Of a stretch of DNA of 64,000 nucleotides, positions 23,721 through 35,059 are shown in pieces. The stretch spans positions 185,587 to 249,586 of the forward strand of contig QAOA01002779.1 of assembly GCA_003255065.1 (NCBI GenBank). Direction: 5' to 3'. Made by a program: the position numbers and the translations under genes. Within the stretch, counting starts at the first letter, position 1, and each line of letters begins with the position of its first letter. Source of the DNA: Cercis canadensis. Lineage: Eukaryota > Streptophyta > Magnoliopsida > Fabales > Fabaceae. Below the pieces are notes generated by a model that saw only the letters and a list, made by a program, of their open reading frames with translations, had not been told where the DNA came from and searched no databases.

Positions 23721-25031
23721 CATAAGAGAGCTAGCTCTAATCCTTTAGTCATCTCTTAAGTCTTCTCATAATAATCATCTCATAAGTCATCTCATAGCAC
23801 TCAATCACAATAGCAAACATTATATATAGTGATTACATAAAGAATACACTATCAAAAGAAGCTAAACGAGGTTTAAGGAAAAACTAGCTACCTGGAGTCT
23901 TTGTTGTCCCTACTTTTCCTTTTCTTGGTATGAATTTGAGGATTCTTGAATACCTTCTCTATTTCCTATTTCATCACACAATTATATAATTATTTCACAT
24001 AAACTTTTCAAAGTAAAAAGTAGGTAATTTCTTATGTCATTAACCTTAAAATTTAAGAGAATTTGATTAGTCAACTAATACCCATCAATTCCAAGTTACA
24101 TAATAAACACAATGGTACAAATAACAAATCAGTAAATCATATAGTATTAGCGCATCAAACAATAATTCCAAATTCAGCACAATGATGAGCTCTTTTTCTT
24201 AGAAACAATGCCAACTAGTTCTTTCACAGATAATTGAGCAGAAAGTCAACAACTAAACAGATATCACTTATTGAAATGTAAACAAGAAAAACTGAGTACT
24301 TTAAAGGGGCATGAAAGGAATTTTACAAGAATTGACTTTTCGCATATCATTTCCATTTAAACTTTCTTGGGAATCCATACTCACGCAAATCATATTCAAC
24401 ATGGAACACAACTAGAAACATCTTTTTCCCTTGAAGGCTCTGAGCTGGTTTCTGAAATTCCCTTTCTTTAAAAATCTCAAACACTTTCTCTTCTATGTTC
24501 TGAAGTTATATACATGTCCACAACTTCCAGTGTTAATACTTTACTAGAATATTTTCCCTTATCTGAGAACAGGTTCTACCTTGTTATAGTAAGTACCAGT
24601 AATGATCCATTCCATTGCATAATAATGAAAAAGAACAAAACTTGTCAGCAGTCATATCTCTTTTTAACATAAATGTTCCCACTGGAAATTACAGTAGGCT
24701 GACCAAAACTTAATCATTTATTGAGGAAACAATTTTAATATCGTTACCTCCTTATTTTTCAGGTTATATGACTTTTCTAGACCATCTTTCCAAGTATTAC
24801 ATGAAGAAAGGGCCATAAAGCAAGTTTAATAATGAAAATTTCGTTTAGCTATTCCAGTACCTATTATTAGAGAATTCCTCTTTTCCTTTGAAAGATTAAG
24901 GGAGAAGATTCATACATATATGGATTGTTTTGAACTTGGACCATGCAACCATGCAATATAGCATAGGAACAACTTGAAAAGTTAGATAGCAATATATCTT
25001 CGTATTCTACTGTAAAGCTTTATACTGAATC

Positions 25032-25069
25032 TCTTTTTTTTTTTTTTTTTTTNTTTCTTTTTTTTTTCT
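25032..25069 (+). repeat. T-rich run with an ambiguous base
   Basis: Homopolymer T with N at 25053, probably a low-quality read junction. Confidence 0.8.
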
Positions 25070-25365
25070 AAAAGTAGAGCTTGTTAGCAAATTAGAGCAT
25101 ACTTCCACAGTCAAATTTCTGGTAGGGCGAAGTCAAGGCTTGGGCTTGCAATAACCACTATAATAATGAGGAATAAACAATACCCACTCCATGCAAAACT
25201 AAGAAACCCATAGGAAACCCAGATTACATTGAAGAACAGCACCTAACAGTTTTGCTTTATCTGAAAAATTACTAAGTTCTAGAGATTAGCAATGAAGTTT
25301 TGATGGAGAAGGTTGCTTACTGCGTAGAAGAAAGCCTTTCCCCCACCTCCTCTTGCCGCTAGGAG

Positions 25366-25431
25366 CTCTCTCTCTCTTTCTCTCTCTCTCTTTCTCTCTT
25401 TCTCTCTTTCTCTCTTCCTCCCTTTCTCTCT
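25366..25431 (+). repeat. CT-rich microsatellite
   Basis: Alternating CTCTCT and CTTTCTCT units in PMD intron 2. Confidence 0.9.
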
Positions 25432-27526
25432 TCTTCTCGCCGCTCACTTGGAGCTCTTTTCTTTCTGCCAGGTTCTCGATTCTTCTCCCATCTTTAATTC
25501 ATTTCCTTTCCTTTTTTTTTTAATATATACCTTAATGCTATAATATAATACAATATATATATTTACACATATATGTCTATAAAATAAAAAATAAAAATAA
25601 ATCTAGTTGTTACATCTGAGACATGTTGAACCGAATCGTGAGCTAACTGGACCACTTGCTAGTAGGTCAGTAAAAAAAATTTCAAGTTATTTACAATTTA
25701 TCTTTATTATATGTTGATAATTTAGCTTTATTTACAATTAATTTAACATTTTTTTATTATAATAGACGTAATTAATTATAGTGTAATATTCGAAACATCT
25801 TAGTTGGAAATCCCCTTTAGATTGGACCAATATTGTTGACGGCTCTGACCAGACTGGGTATCGACGAGCCTTTGATCTACTTGGCCCTGATGATGTAAGA
25901 ATACTTATTATTGGTAACTAATTTATGTCATTTATTACTTGAGTTTGTTGTGTGAAATAGTAATCATGTTATTAATGTTTGATGTGAACAGATTGTATGG
26001 CAGCCATATAGCAGGGCATTGATGACACTCCTTCCCGACTATTGTGCTAGGGGGCATGCGATGTGGGCTGCTAAGGTTCCATTGATATGTTATCACATCG
26101 TGGAGCACCATAATCCAAATCGGGTTATGCATCAGTTTGGCAGTAGACAACATATTCCACGGGAGATAACTATTTATGATAAACAGCTACACAATATTAA
26201 TATGAGAGGCAAACAGGTGACGTTGTGGTCGGTGCACCATTATCAGCACTTTTTAGTCTGGGAAGATCGAAGTGTACATGTTATTAATTTAGATGAGCCA
26301 TTTGGTGTGGATCCCGATTATATAGCATGGTATTTACGTATAACACGCCGATTTATGAGACCTGAAAATGCAGCAGCTGCGGGACAGGTCAGTTCATTAC
26401 AGTTACTTTGTTTATTTTTATTTCCGTTTTAGATTACTATATTATTTTTTTGAACAAGTACTGATCCATAACGAACCATGACACAAGTCCATTCTCATCA
26501 TCAAACTCAGCAGGGTTGGGGAAATCAGTCGGGTTGGGGGACTCAGCATACCCCTTTTCAGCAACCTGGACCTCAGCAAGGTTGGGGCACTCAGCAGGGT
26601 TGGGCCACTCAGCAGGGTTGGGGGACTCAGCATACCCCTCCTCAGCAAGGGGGCCTCAACAGAGTTGGACACCTCAGCCAGGATGGCCTTATCAGCCTGC
26701 TAATCTTTCAAATGAGCGATATCAAAAATTTGTCACACGCCTAACTGGAGTTTTTGTGGAGTATGGGCAATTGCCACCAGTGATGCAACCACAGATGGCG
26801 CACGAGCCACGTCATCCCGACGACAATCTACCACACAGTCCATCGAGGCTGACCAGTCATCGACTTCAAGATCTCAGAGTTCATCACAATCAGGTCATCG
26901 ATTCGATGATCCAACTACCTCAATGGACATGCCGTATCGGCCAGATCCAGTACACGTTACACATGATCAGAGCTATGTTGATATGACGCCACATGCATAT
27001 GATGCGGCACCATCTCCTGTATATGACTGGTTTGGCGTTGATTCTCGTGCTCTTTTATCAGCGATTGACACATAAGCGGGCCCTTCTTCACAGGCTCATT
27101 TACCCGACGAGTGGACCGATCTCACGATGACTCCTTTGACAGCACGTGCGCCTTATGATCCGACGGCGATGACGGGGACAAGACTCTTTGCATCAGGGGA
27201 CATGGATGATGACACGCCAACACCAATCACTCAACCTGATGAGGAACAATTGCCACCACGTGTCATAAGACCCACTAGATGTGGAACTGGAGGACATTAT
27301 TTGTACCCACGTAGGCGTTAGTATTAGGTTGATTTTCTTTACTATTGACTCAATGTATATTATAATTTATTTTTCAGTTAACTAAAACATGTTATGAAAT
27401 TGAATTCAAATCGATATATAATTAAGCATTATGTCTCATTAATCAAGTCTACTAGATACAAATAACAAAAATAGGGGTAAAATTAATATCAACATTATAA
27501 ACTGTTATACATGGATGATTAATTAA

Positions 27527-30340
27527 TCATGGATCTGGCATCCTTCTAAATTGACAATTTCGCCTATTATGCCCTTCTTGGCGACAAATACTGCACTTAA
27601 TGATTGTTTGTGTCCTGTTAGAATCCCGCCAATCCATTTCATTTCGAATACGATTTGTAACAGGACGACCTTTCTTCCTAAGCATCTCGGGATTGGGGTT
27701 GATGTTAATTCCCGGGATCTCTGGCCAATTTTCCGGTCCACCGATTGGATTAAATTAACCATGATATGCTTTGACTAAATTGTCAATTGAGTATACTAGA
27801 TCCACATAATTCCATTCATTAAGCGAAATAGACGCGTAAGCACATATTGCATGTGAGCATGGCAAATGTAGGGCTTTAAATTTACCGCAACTACATCTCC
27901 CCTCATTCAGATTGACAATAAACGTCTATCCAGCAGTTCTGGTTCTCATATTATACCTCTCCTCCACCTCAAATAAACCGGTGTCCCTATTAAACAATCG
28001 AGGTTTATGTGATGACGCATCTTGTGCGTTATTCCGCATTTGAATCATTGCATATTTGGTCCACCATTGTCCACTAGCTTTCATATTACCAGCTTCGTCC
28101 CGCTTTTTAGTGAAAATGGCATTGAGCTTGTAATACGTCGCTCTAACCAGGGCTGTAAACGGCATGTTGCGAACACCCTTTAACGTGCCATTAATGTTCT
28201 CAGCTAAATTGGTGGTCATCATACCGTAACGCCTTCCCTCAGTATCTCCTTGCAAAGTCCATTTCCCCTCATCCAAATCTTTTACATAATTCCATGATCG
28301 ATTGTCTTCACATTTACTTTGAATATCCCTCATAAGCTCCTTAAATTTAAGGGATTCAAATTGACTACCTGTAAAATTGGGTCATGACATTTAATATTAT
28401 GATTGATTCATAATTGAACTAAATATACTGCTTGGCTATAATAAATATATTTATGTAAATTTATGCATACCTGCTGCGTATATCTTCGTCTTCAGGGTTT
28501 TGTTTTTAAAGTGTATATTCCAGTTGCTGACAACATGTCGTAAGCAGAAGAAATTATGAGCAGGACTCCAGCCTACACTGACATCTGCAATTGAAGACAA
28601 TATACTTACATGACGATCAGAAATTATCACCAAATTCTGATGTTCTCGAACAACGTGTTGACGCACTAAGGTCAAAAATCATGTCCATGCATCTTTAACT
28701 TCACCTTCTACAATAGCAAATGCAAGAGGTAATGATGATCTGTCGCCGTCTTATGTTGAAGCAATCAGCAGTGTACCGCGATATTTGCCACTCAAGAAAG
28801 TCCCATCTACTTGAATCACAGGCTTGCAGAAAGGAAATGCATCGACACAGGCTTGAAATGTCCAGAAGACACGGCGAAACAACATCTCTTGAACATTTGA
28901 ATGACTTTTGACCTGATTATTATCTAAATGCCATTGAACAACAGTTTCAGGATTTGCTACCTGCATTGCTACCATCCATCTCAGCAAAAGATTATAGCTA
29001 TCTTTCCAATTGCCGAACAATTTTTCAATGCACTTCTGCTTTGCTAACCATGTTTTTTTGTACGATGCTTGGTAGCCATATTCTGCCAAGATTCGCTCCT
29101 GTATCAACTTAATTGATACATCAGGACTCTCCTCAACCATCCCATGAATGCTGGACGCTATCACATAAATATCTAGCTTCTTATGATCTTGGGTTATCAT
29201 GGCATTTGTGCAAGTATGAGGACCGTTATACTTTCTAATCTCCCATAATCCGCTTTTACTCCTTTGACATGCTCGAACTCTCCAATTACAACCAGTAGCT
29301 TTGTTTGGACACTCAACATTCCATGCAGTTAAATGTGACTCCTTCACAATAAATGGCTGGTGCACCTGCATTGAGTATTCCTTCACAGCAAGTTGAACAT
29401 CATTTTTTGTTGAAAATTGTTGCCCAATTGATAGCTATCGACCTCTTTCCCACGCTCCCTATTCATTTAATATCTCAGTGTCATCCCTAATTTGCATGGC
29501 ATCCCAGTTAACTTCTGAATATACCGGTAAAGGTTCATTGTACTGCAATGGCTGCACCATTTCTGGTATCGGATCACCGGATTTATAGCCCAATGGTTGT
29601 ACATTCAGATTCAAACTATGTTCATTTTCTTCATCACTGCATACATCATCTCGCTCTAACATAACATCTTCATCATCACTTGACGTAATTTCAAGATCAA
29701 GTGGAGAGTTAGCACCAATTACGTGTTCTTCTTCGGGTGCTTCTACATCAAGATTCGTTTCCTGTTCTTCGATGCCTCTTCCCTGTCTGATCTCTGAATT
29801 GAACCACTGTTCATCATAACTATAGTCATGACTTTCCGTCAGATGAAAATTTTGACTCGAACTAGGCATGCCAGACTGTAATCCAGCCAAGTCAACATAT
29901 GGCCGATAATAATTGTCAGTTTCTATTGCTGTTTGACTATGCACCTGAACTGAACAAGGTATTGAACTTGGCCCACCAGCATCAGCTTCATCGATTTGAA
30001 AATTATTGTCATCATGTTGCCTAGTTTCAGTCTCAACAAAAAGCTCTATTGCTCCGAGATTGGCATGTTGTTTCTGACTTTCGTACATGCACATTACATC
30101 TTCATCACCTAAGAGATCAAGTACACCATAAAATAAGGGATTAGCTGACATTGAAAATTTATATTTGATGTTCTTGATCACTTTATTGGGATCAAGATGT
30201 AATTTTCGTTGTATCAGCTCCTTAAGACTGTCTAGTCCAACTTCCCGCTTCAACATCATGCAAACAAGATTCGGACTTTCATATGTAACTCTTTGGTCTC
30301 CCTTATATACTCGACCATTGTAATAAATGAAGATCAACAT
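27527..30340 (-). pseudogene. MuDR-type MULE transposase, one frame with six stops
   Basis: Exons 30340-28471 and 28368-27527 join in phase (donor CAG|GTATGC, acceptor ACAG|GTAGTC), about 903 codons. Order: N-terminal PB1-like domain (IYYNGRVYKGDQRVTYESPN), an acidic linker, the MuDR DNA-binding region (CPNKATGCNWRVRAC), the DDE-type transposase core (VIQVDGTFLSGKYRG, IISDRH, LAENINGTLK), a SWIM zinc finger (CSCGKFKALHLPCSHAIC), and a C-terminal zinc knuckle (CSICRQEGHNRRNC). Six in-frame stops break it: 29459-29461, 29435-29437, 28751-28753, 28679-28681, 27926-27928, 27755-27757. No frameshift is seen. All six could come from single transitions in Gln, Arg or Trp codons. The start was chosen at 30340, just after a likely leader intron, by comparison with the start at 32218. 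Confidence 0.92.
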
Positions 30341-30548
30341 TTTTATCCTACAATTAATATCAAATATATTATACTTCATGAACAATAATGCATAATAATA
30401 TAAAATAATCATAACATGTTTAAGCTAAATACATACATTTATTTATAGTAATATTTAAATGAAAAACATGAACGATTAAATATTATCATTCTTGCAATCA
30501 AAATTAAATATACTATTGTAACATAAAATTAGTACATAAATATTATCA

Positions 30549-30962
30549 TACTTTATTTATACTAAAATTTTACTCCAAACATAAACTATTTAAAACCTAT
30601 CAAATTTATAATGAAAACAAAAATTAGTTTATCATACATAAACTATTTAAAACCTATCAAATTTATAATGAAAAAAAAATTAGTTAATCATACTTTATTT
30701 ATACTAAAATTTTACTTCAAATATAAACTATTTAAAACTTATCAAATTTATAATGAAAAAAAAAATTAGTTAATCATACTTTATTTATACTAAAATTTTA
30801 CTCCAAACATCAACTATTTAAAACCTATAAAATTTATAATGAAAACAAAAATTAGTAAATCATACTTTATTAATACTAAAATTTTACTCCAAACATAAAT
30901 TATTTAAAACTTATCAAATACATAAACTATTTGAAACCTATCAAATATATAATGAAAAAAAT
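30549..30962 (-). repeat. ~87-bp tandem repeat upstream of the transposase
   Basis: Four to five imperfect units, each containing CATACTTTATTTATACTAAA followed by AACTATTTAAAACCTATCAA and ending in a short A run plus TTAGTTAAT. They lie between the right inverted repeat and the transposase start, where its promoter or leader intron should be. Confidence 0.8.
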
Positions 30963-31322
30963 AATGGCTTACATTAAGCAATAATTAAAATCTAAATGTA
31001 CCTTCTAAAGTGTCGTTCCACAATAGTTCAAAAAATTTTTGACACGAACTTTATGCTCTGCACATCGAAACGATTTTTGCTTACCACTCTTTATTCTCTT
31101 TTTTGCAACCTATCACTCTTTCCTCTCTGAAAGTGAAAAAAATTTATGCTCTGATGAAAACTATTTTTACTTATGCTTTGTGAAAACTGCTCTCCACGGA
31201 GGGGTATATATACACTTCAAACACGCCGCGGACAAAGTTCTACACGCCGCCTCCCATTTGGCATGGCCTGTGGGGACACGCCGTGGGCCCACAGTTCAAA
31301 GCTGCCACACGCAAACGAGCTG

Positions 31323-31547
31323 GAGCCGAACAAGACCGGACACGCCACCCGAGGGGCAGCTTCTTCCTTGGAGACACACCGAGGGGCCCTCGGCGTGTCC
31401 GGTGGGCCCCCCGCACCCAGCAGCTTTTTTTTTCATTTTTAATTTTCTTAAAACTATAATATTTGTGTATTTAAGTTTCCACTTATAACAGTTAGGGAAT
31501 TAAGTTTAAAAACCTTAATTACTAGGTCAAAGTAGTGAAATAATGCC
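31323..31547 (-). repeat. Right terminal inverted repeat of the PMD-MULE
   Basis: Inverted copy of the left arm with scattered substitutions. The exact outer boundary is uncertain because a second MULE terminus starts here. Confidence 0.85.
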
Positions 31548-32600
31548 TTTTCAAAAAATAAATACGAAAATAGGTTTTTTTTTAAAGTATTTACTGAAAT
31601 GGGTATATTTTTTTGCCTAAATAACGCATATGCATTTTTACCAAAAAATGCTAAAATAAAACTGTGTTTTTAATAACAAATGCGATTTTAAAATTGCGTT
31701 TTATGCAATAAATGCTAAAACGTTTAGAAGAAAACGCTGAAATGGAAACATGGTCACCAATGCGACATGCATTGACAACACTGGGCAGAGAGAAAACGCG
31801 AATCTGATTCCGCATTTTCTTAAAGAAGACGCTGACTTGAATCTGAAAATTGTTAAATGCTGGTTTTCACCTGTAAAATGTCATTTTATTACTGTAAAAC
31901 GCAGACACTGTAGTGACCATCAAATCAGCGTTTTCTACATAAGATTTCTTCTATAAATAGGCATTCGATTTCATTTGTTCATTACAAAGTGTTGAGTGGA
32001 TTGTGAGGTGTAGAGAAAATTTTTGTGAAGAAAAATTTATTGAAGTGCAGAAAGTGTACGTGGTTAAGGTATGTTTAATATTTTTTTATTTAATATGTTT
32101 TATTTTTTTTTTATTAGAATATTGTTCAAATTATGATGTTAAATTATTATTAGTATTTAATATTTAAGATATTGTGATGATTTTAATAATATGTATTATC
32201 GATAATTTAGGAGGAATATGTTTCTATTAGTTTATTACAATTGTCAGATATATGATGGTTCTCAAGGTGTCATGTATAATAGTCCTAGACCCGTTGGTTT
32301 GAATTTGAAGAACAGATGTGGACTAGAACGTTTACAATTTTATATTCATCAAAAATTGGGTTTGATAGAAAATGCAGTTGTTAACAAGATTATTTATAGA
32401 GTTCCCAAATCTGTTAATCCATTATTTTATAATATTATTGAGCTGAGATCTGATGATGATGTAGAATCTATGTTTGAGAATCATAATAAACTTAAATTTC
32501 TTGATACCATTGAGATATATGTTGAAGTGAAAATTGTTGAAGATGAAGTTAGTGGTGATAATAATGAACAAGACTGTTGAAGTGACTAATTCCTAGAAAT
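31548..32600 (+). mobile_element. Second MULE, 5' fragment
   Basis: Starting at or just inside the end of the first MULE, the sequence TGAAATAATGCCTTTTCAAA leads into an AT-rich region with recurring 'aaacgc' and 'aatgcg' motifs, a leader with likely intron, and a transposase N-terminal exon. No partner terminus is visible to the right; the element ends before the plastid DNA at about 32820. Confidence 0.6.
32218..32580 (+). pseudogene. N-terminal PB1-like part of a second MULE transposase
   Basis: 120 codons. The start (FLLVYYNCQIYDGSQGV) and the block VNPLFYNIIELRSDDDVESM correspond one-to-one with IFIYYNGRVYKG and ANPLFYGVLDLLGDEDVMCM in the transposase at 27527-30340. It ends in an acidic tail at a TGA, without DNA-binding or catalytic domains. 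It reads away from the first transposase, giving a head-to-head pair. It may be a remnant of a full transposase or a free-standing domain. Confidence 0.75.
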
Positions 32601-32824
32601 TAAGCGGCGTTGAAGACAAAGAAATTGTTGGAGTTACCTTTTTTTTATCCAGTATCAACATACTTAATCTTAAGAAAAGATCTTTTACAGGAAGGTTGGC
32701 TAGAGATTTCTTGTAAAAACACTAGCCCTGCTCAGTTTATAATGAGAATATTGCAATCTTTTTTGATTCTATGTATTTTTATATGAAATCTTTAGGATAA
32801 ATCAATGCAATTTAGGAGGACTCA

Positions 32825-33060
32825 ATGAAAGGACATCAATTCAAATCCTGGATTTTCGAATTGAGAGATATATTGAGAGAGATCAAGAATTCTCACTATT
32901 TCTTAGATTCATGGACCCAATTCAATTCAGTGGGATCTTTCATTCACATTTTTTTTTTCCATCAAGAGCGTTTTATAAAACTCTTGGACTCCCGAATTTG
33001 GAGTATCCTACTTTCACGCAATTCACAGGGTTCAACAAGCAATTGATATTTCACGATCAA
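32825..33060 (+). pseudogene. ycf2: ycf2 N-terminal fragment (plastid origin)
   Basis: Begins [20 protein letters not shown] and continues with [16 protein letters not shown] and [14 protein letters not shown], the conserved N-terminus of plastid Ycf2 (over 2000 residues in full). Only about 75 residues remain before the sequence switches at about 33060. Small changes, including an extra phenylalanine codon and KLLDSRIW, suggest nuclear drift. Confidence 0.93.
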
Positions 33061-33567
33061 CGGAGGTAAATCTTTGCCTGCTAGGCAAGAGGATAGCAAG
33101 TTACAAATTCTGTCTTGGTAGGACATGTATTTCTATTACTATGAAATTCATAAATGAAGTAGTTAATGGTGGGGTGTTACCATTATCCTTTTTGTGGTAA
33201 CGAATCTTGTGTGTGTTCGCAACTCAATCATGTATGATGGAATCATCAAAGATTTGACCTTTTCGAACTCTGTCTATAACTCACTATAGGCTCGAGAAAC
33301 AAAGAGAAGATGTGTATGAACGAGATATCCAACAACAAGAAGATGAGTTCTTCTTTCTTTTTTGATTACCTTCCTCGCGTATGTATAAGACCGAATCCAT
33401 TCGATTTTTAAAAAGGATTACTAATCCTTAACTTTTCGAGGAATCCTTCATCAGTGGTTGTGAATGACCGATTTTTCTCAATCTTTATGACTTGCTCCTA
33501 CGGAACCGAGGTCGAAAAGATTGAGAAATAAAACCATCTGATTTGATTCGTTCTCAATAGCCAGCTT

Positions 33568-33803
33568 TTTTTCTTGGCAGGGACAAGTTATGATAGAATA
33601 CGTCTTCTTTATCTCGACGAAATGGGCGGAATGGCTATCCAAATGCCAAAAATATTCACGGTGTTCAGTATCTTATCGATGGCTTCTCTTGCATTGCCGG
33701 GCATGAGCGGTTTTGTTGCAGAATTGATAGTCTTTTTTGGAATAATTACCAGTCCAAAATCTTTTTTAATGACAAAAATACTAATTACTTTTGTAACGGC
33801 AAT
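33568..33803 (+). pseudogene. ndhD: ndhD internal fragment (plastid origin)
   Basis: The frame [19 protein letters not shown] followed by [20 protein letters not shown] is the conserved core of plastid NAD(P)H dehydrogenase subunit 4. Similarity stops at about 33803, where the family should continue into another transmembrane helix. It cannot function. Confidence 0.93.
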
Positions 33804-33832
33804 ATCACTCAAATTAAAGCTCTGTAGCTTCA

Positions 33833-34064
33833 TCTAGAAAATAAAAATCGAAGGTTGCTAAATAAGACTGACAGCCTCGAAATAGCAGGAAAAATAATAA
33901 ATTCAAATAAACATTAAGAACAGGGGAAATAGAATTTGGCCATGAAATTTTTATACATAAGATAAGTACATCTCCCAGTACTATCAAATCAAGAATTATT
34001 AAAATCAAATATCTATATATTTATCTAGAAAATAAAAACGAAAGGTTGCTAGAGAAGACTAACA
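33833..34064 (+). repeat. Pair of ~41-bp direct repeats
   Basis: TCTAGAAAATAAAAA followed by AAGGTTGCTA occurs at 33833-33873 and 34024-34064 with a few differences. They sit at the right edge of the plastid insertion. Confidence 0.7.
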
Positions 34065-35059
34065 AACCCAAAAATGCACAATCCACAACCAAACCAATTA
34101 TTATCAACCAAGGAAACAACTCAAAGTTCCAAAATCAAAATTATTTCTATATCAACATCAGAAATTGAACTTAATTTTAGGAATCTAACACCATGGGTAC
34201 CCTAGAACCATAAGAATCAATCTCAAACTCTATCAAACTACATTATGATCATGAAATTCATGTTCATTCATATATAGCAATAACTAGACAAATTATCCAC
34301 CATGAATATAAATAGCAGCAATAAAGATGGAGGATAGGGAAGAAATTACCTTTGTAGAATGAATTTGATGGAGATTCATACCTTCTTCTTTCTTTGGCTC
34401 TCTCCCTTTCTCCCAAGCTTCTCTTTTTCTCCATTTTTTTTTCTTTTTCTCCTCCTCTTGAGATCTCTATTTCTGGTCTTCTCCTCTTGTTTTGCTGGTC
34501 CCCTAATTTTTATTTGCTTTCCTTCTGTTTTTAATTACTTATTTATTTAATAGAGATAAGGTACACTAACTTAGACCAATAGGAAATTAGGGAAATCCAT
34601 TCCTTATTCCCTCATTGGTCCTCCTAGATCTAATAATGTAAAAATTTATTAACAAAATTTCTTCTTTTTTTTTTGTTTATTTACTATTTGTAAAAATTTA
34701 AATACTAATGGATGGGACAAATGGATAGATAAAAAAAAGGGGGGGGGGGGGGCTAGATTAACAATGGATTAGGCTAAGATAGTAAGACTAGGTTTTGCTT
34801 TATTACAAAGGCCCAAATAAAAATATAAAAAGAAATAGTCAAAAATTAAGAGCTTCATCTTTTCAAAAATTATCATTCATAATTTTTTTTGTTTTATGCC
34901 ACGAAAAAAAATACCCGGATAAAATACGGTGTCTACAGTCTTCCCACTTCCCTCCTTTTCTGTATTTTTTTTATTCACCTTACACGTTCTCCCTTTCTGT
35001 TCTTGTGTTTGTCACTTTCTTTGTTCAACTTCTGCATTGTGTAGCAAGGCAACCAGCTA
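34065..35059. other. Intergenic, AT-rich, poly-G run at 34740-34753
   Basis: No supported gene. The 63-codon frame at 34359-34550 is low-complexity Phe/Leu/Ser. The G run after 'aaaaaaaa' is probably a slippage or assembly-sensitive site. Confidence 0.4.

Larger units (their letters stand above)
23140..25800. other. Long intron 2 of the PMD gene, filled with non-coding sequence
   Basis: No reading frame is supported. It holds a tandem CAACTTACC motif (23540-23720), a T-rich run with one N (25032-25069) and CT-rich repeats (25366-25431). The size suggests an insertion inside the transposon, but no terminal repeats were found. Confidence 0.4.
22218..27321 (+). pseudogene. Plant mobile domain (PMD) protein gene of the MULE, damaged 3' end
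   Basis: Proposed exons: 22218-22310, 22429-23102, 25804-25894, 25992-26387, about 26478-27321. PMD (PF10536, 'aminotransferase-like, plant mobile domain') is the family of MAIN/MAIL1 and of transposon-borne relatives; its biochemical role is not known. Landmarks are RWRPETHTFHMPSGECTITL, QDVEVLLGLPVDG, ARAYILRLIGMWL, CWAWERFPCIAP and IVWQPYS. The last exon encodes Gln-Gly-Trp repeats (QQGWGTQ units), then an acidic stretch and a basic end (CGTGGHYLYPRRR). The first four exons join in frame. The last exon changes frame near 26650 and again before 27000, and has a TAA at 27073-27075. The 2.7-kb intron 2 is unusually long and carries other repeats. Confidence 0.85.
21542..31547. mobile_element. 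PMD-carrying Mutator-like element (MULE), ~10 kb
   Basis: The two ends are inverted repeats of about 225 bp (21542-21766 and 31323-31547), starting GGTCATAAATTC on the left and GGCATTATTTCA on the reverse complement of the right. Each arm has an AT-rich outer part and a GC-rich inner part (GGGGCCCACCGGACA and CTCGGCGTGTCT-type motifs). Inside are a plant-mobile-domain gene reading rightward and a MuDR-type transposase gene reading leftward. Their 3' ends are 205 bp apart, so each inverted repeat is the likely promoter of one gene. No 9-bp target duplication was found; the right end abuts another MULE end. Both genes are damaged, so the copy is not autonomous now. Confidence 0.85.
32820..33805 (+). 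other. Nuclear insertion of plastid DNA (NUPT), rearranged
   Basis: It begins with the chloroplast ycf2 5' end and finishes with an internal ndhD piece. These genes are in different parts of the plastid genome, so the insertion is a mosaic. The middle (33060-33570) looks organellar but I could not assign it. Confidence 0.85.

Noticed and set aside
26442..26672. Minus-strand repetitive frame
   Set aside because: Antisense shadow of the Gln-Gly-Trp repeats in the PMD last exon.
34359..34550. Hydrophobic 63-codon frame
   Set aside because: Low-complexity CT-rich sequence without start context or homology.
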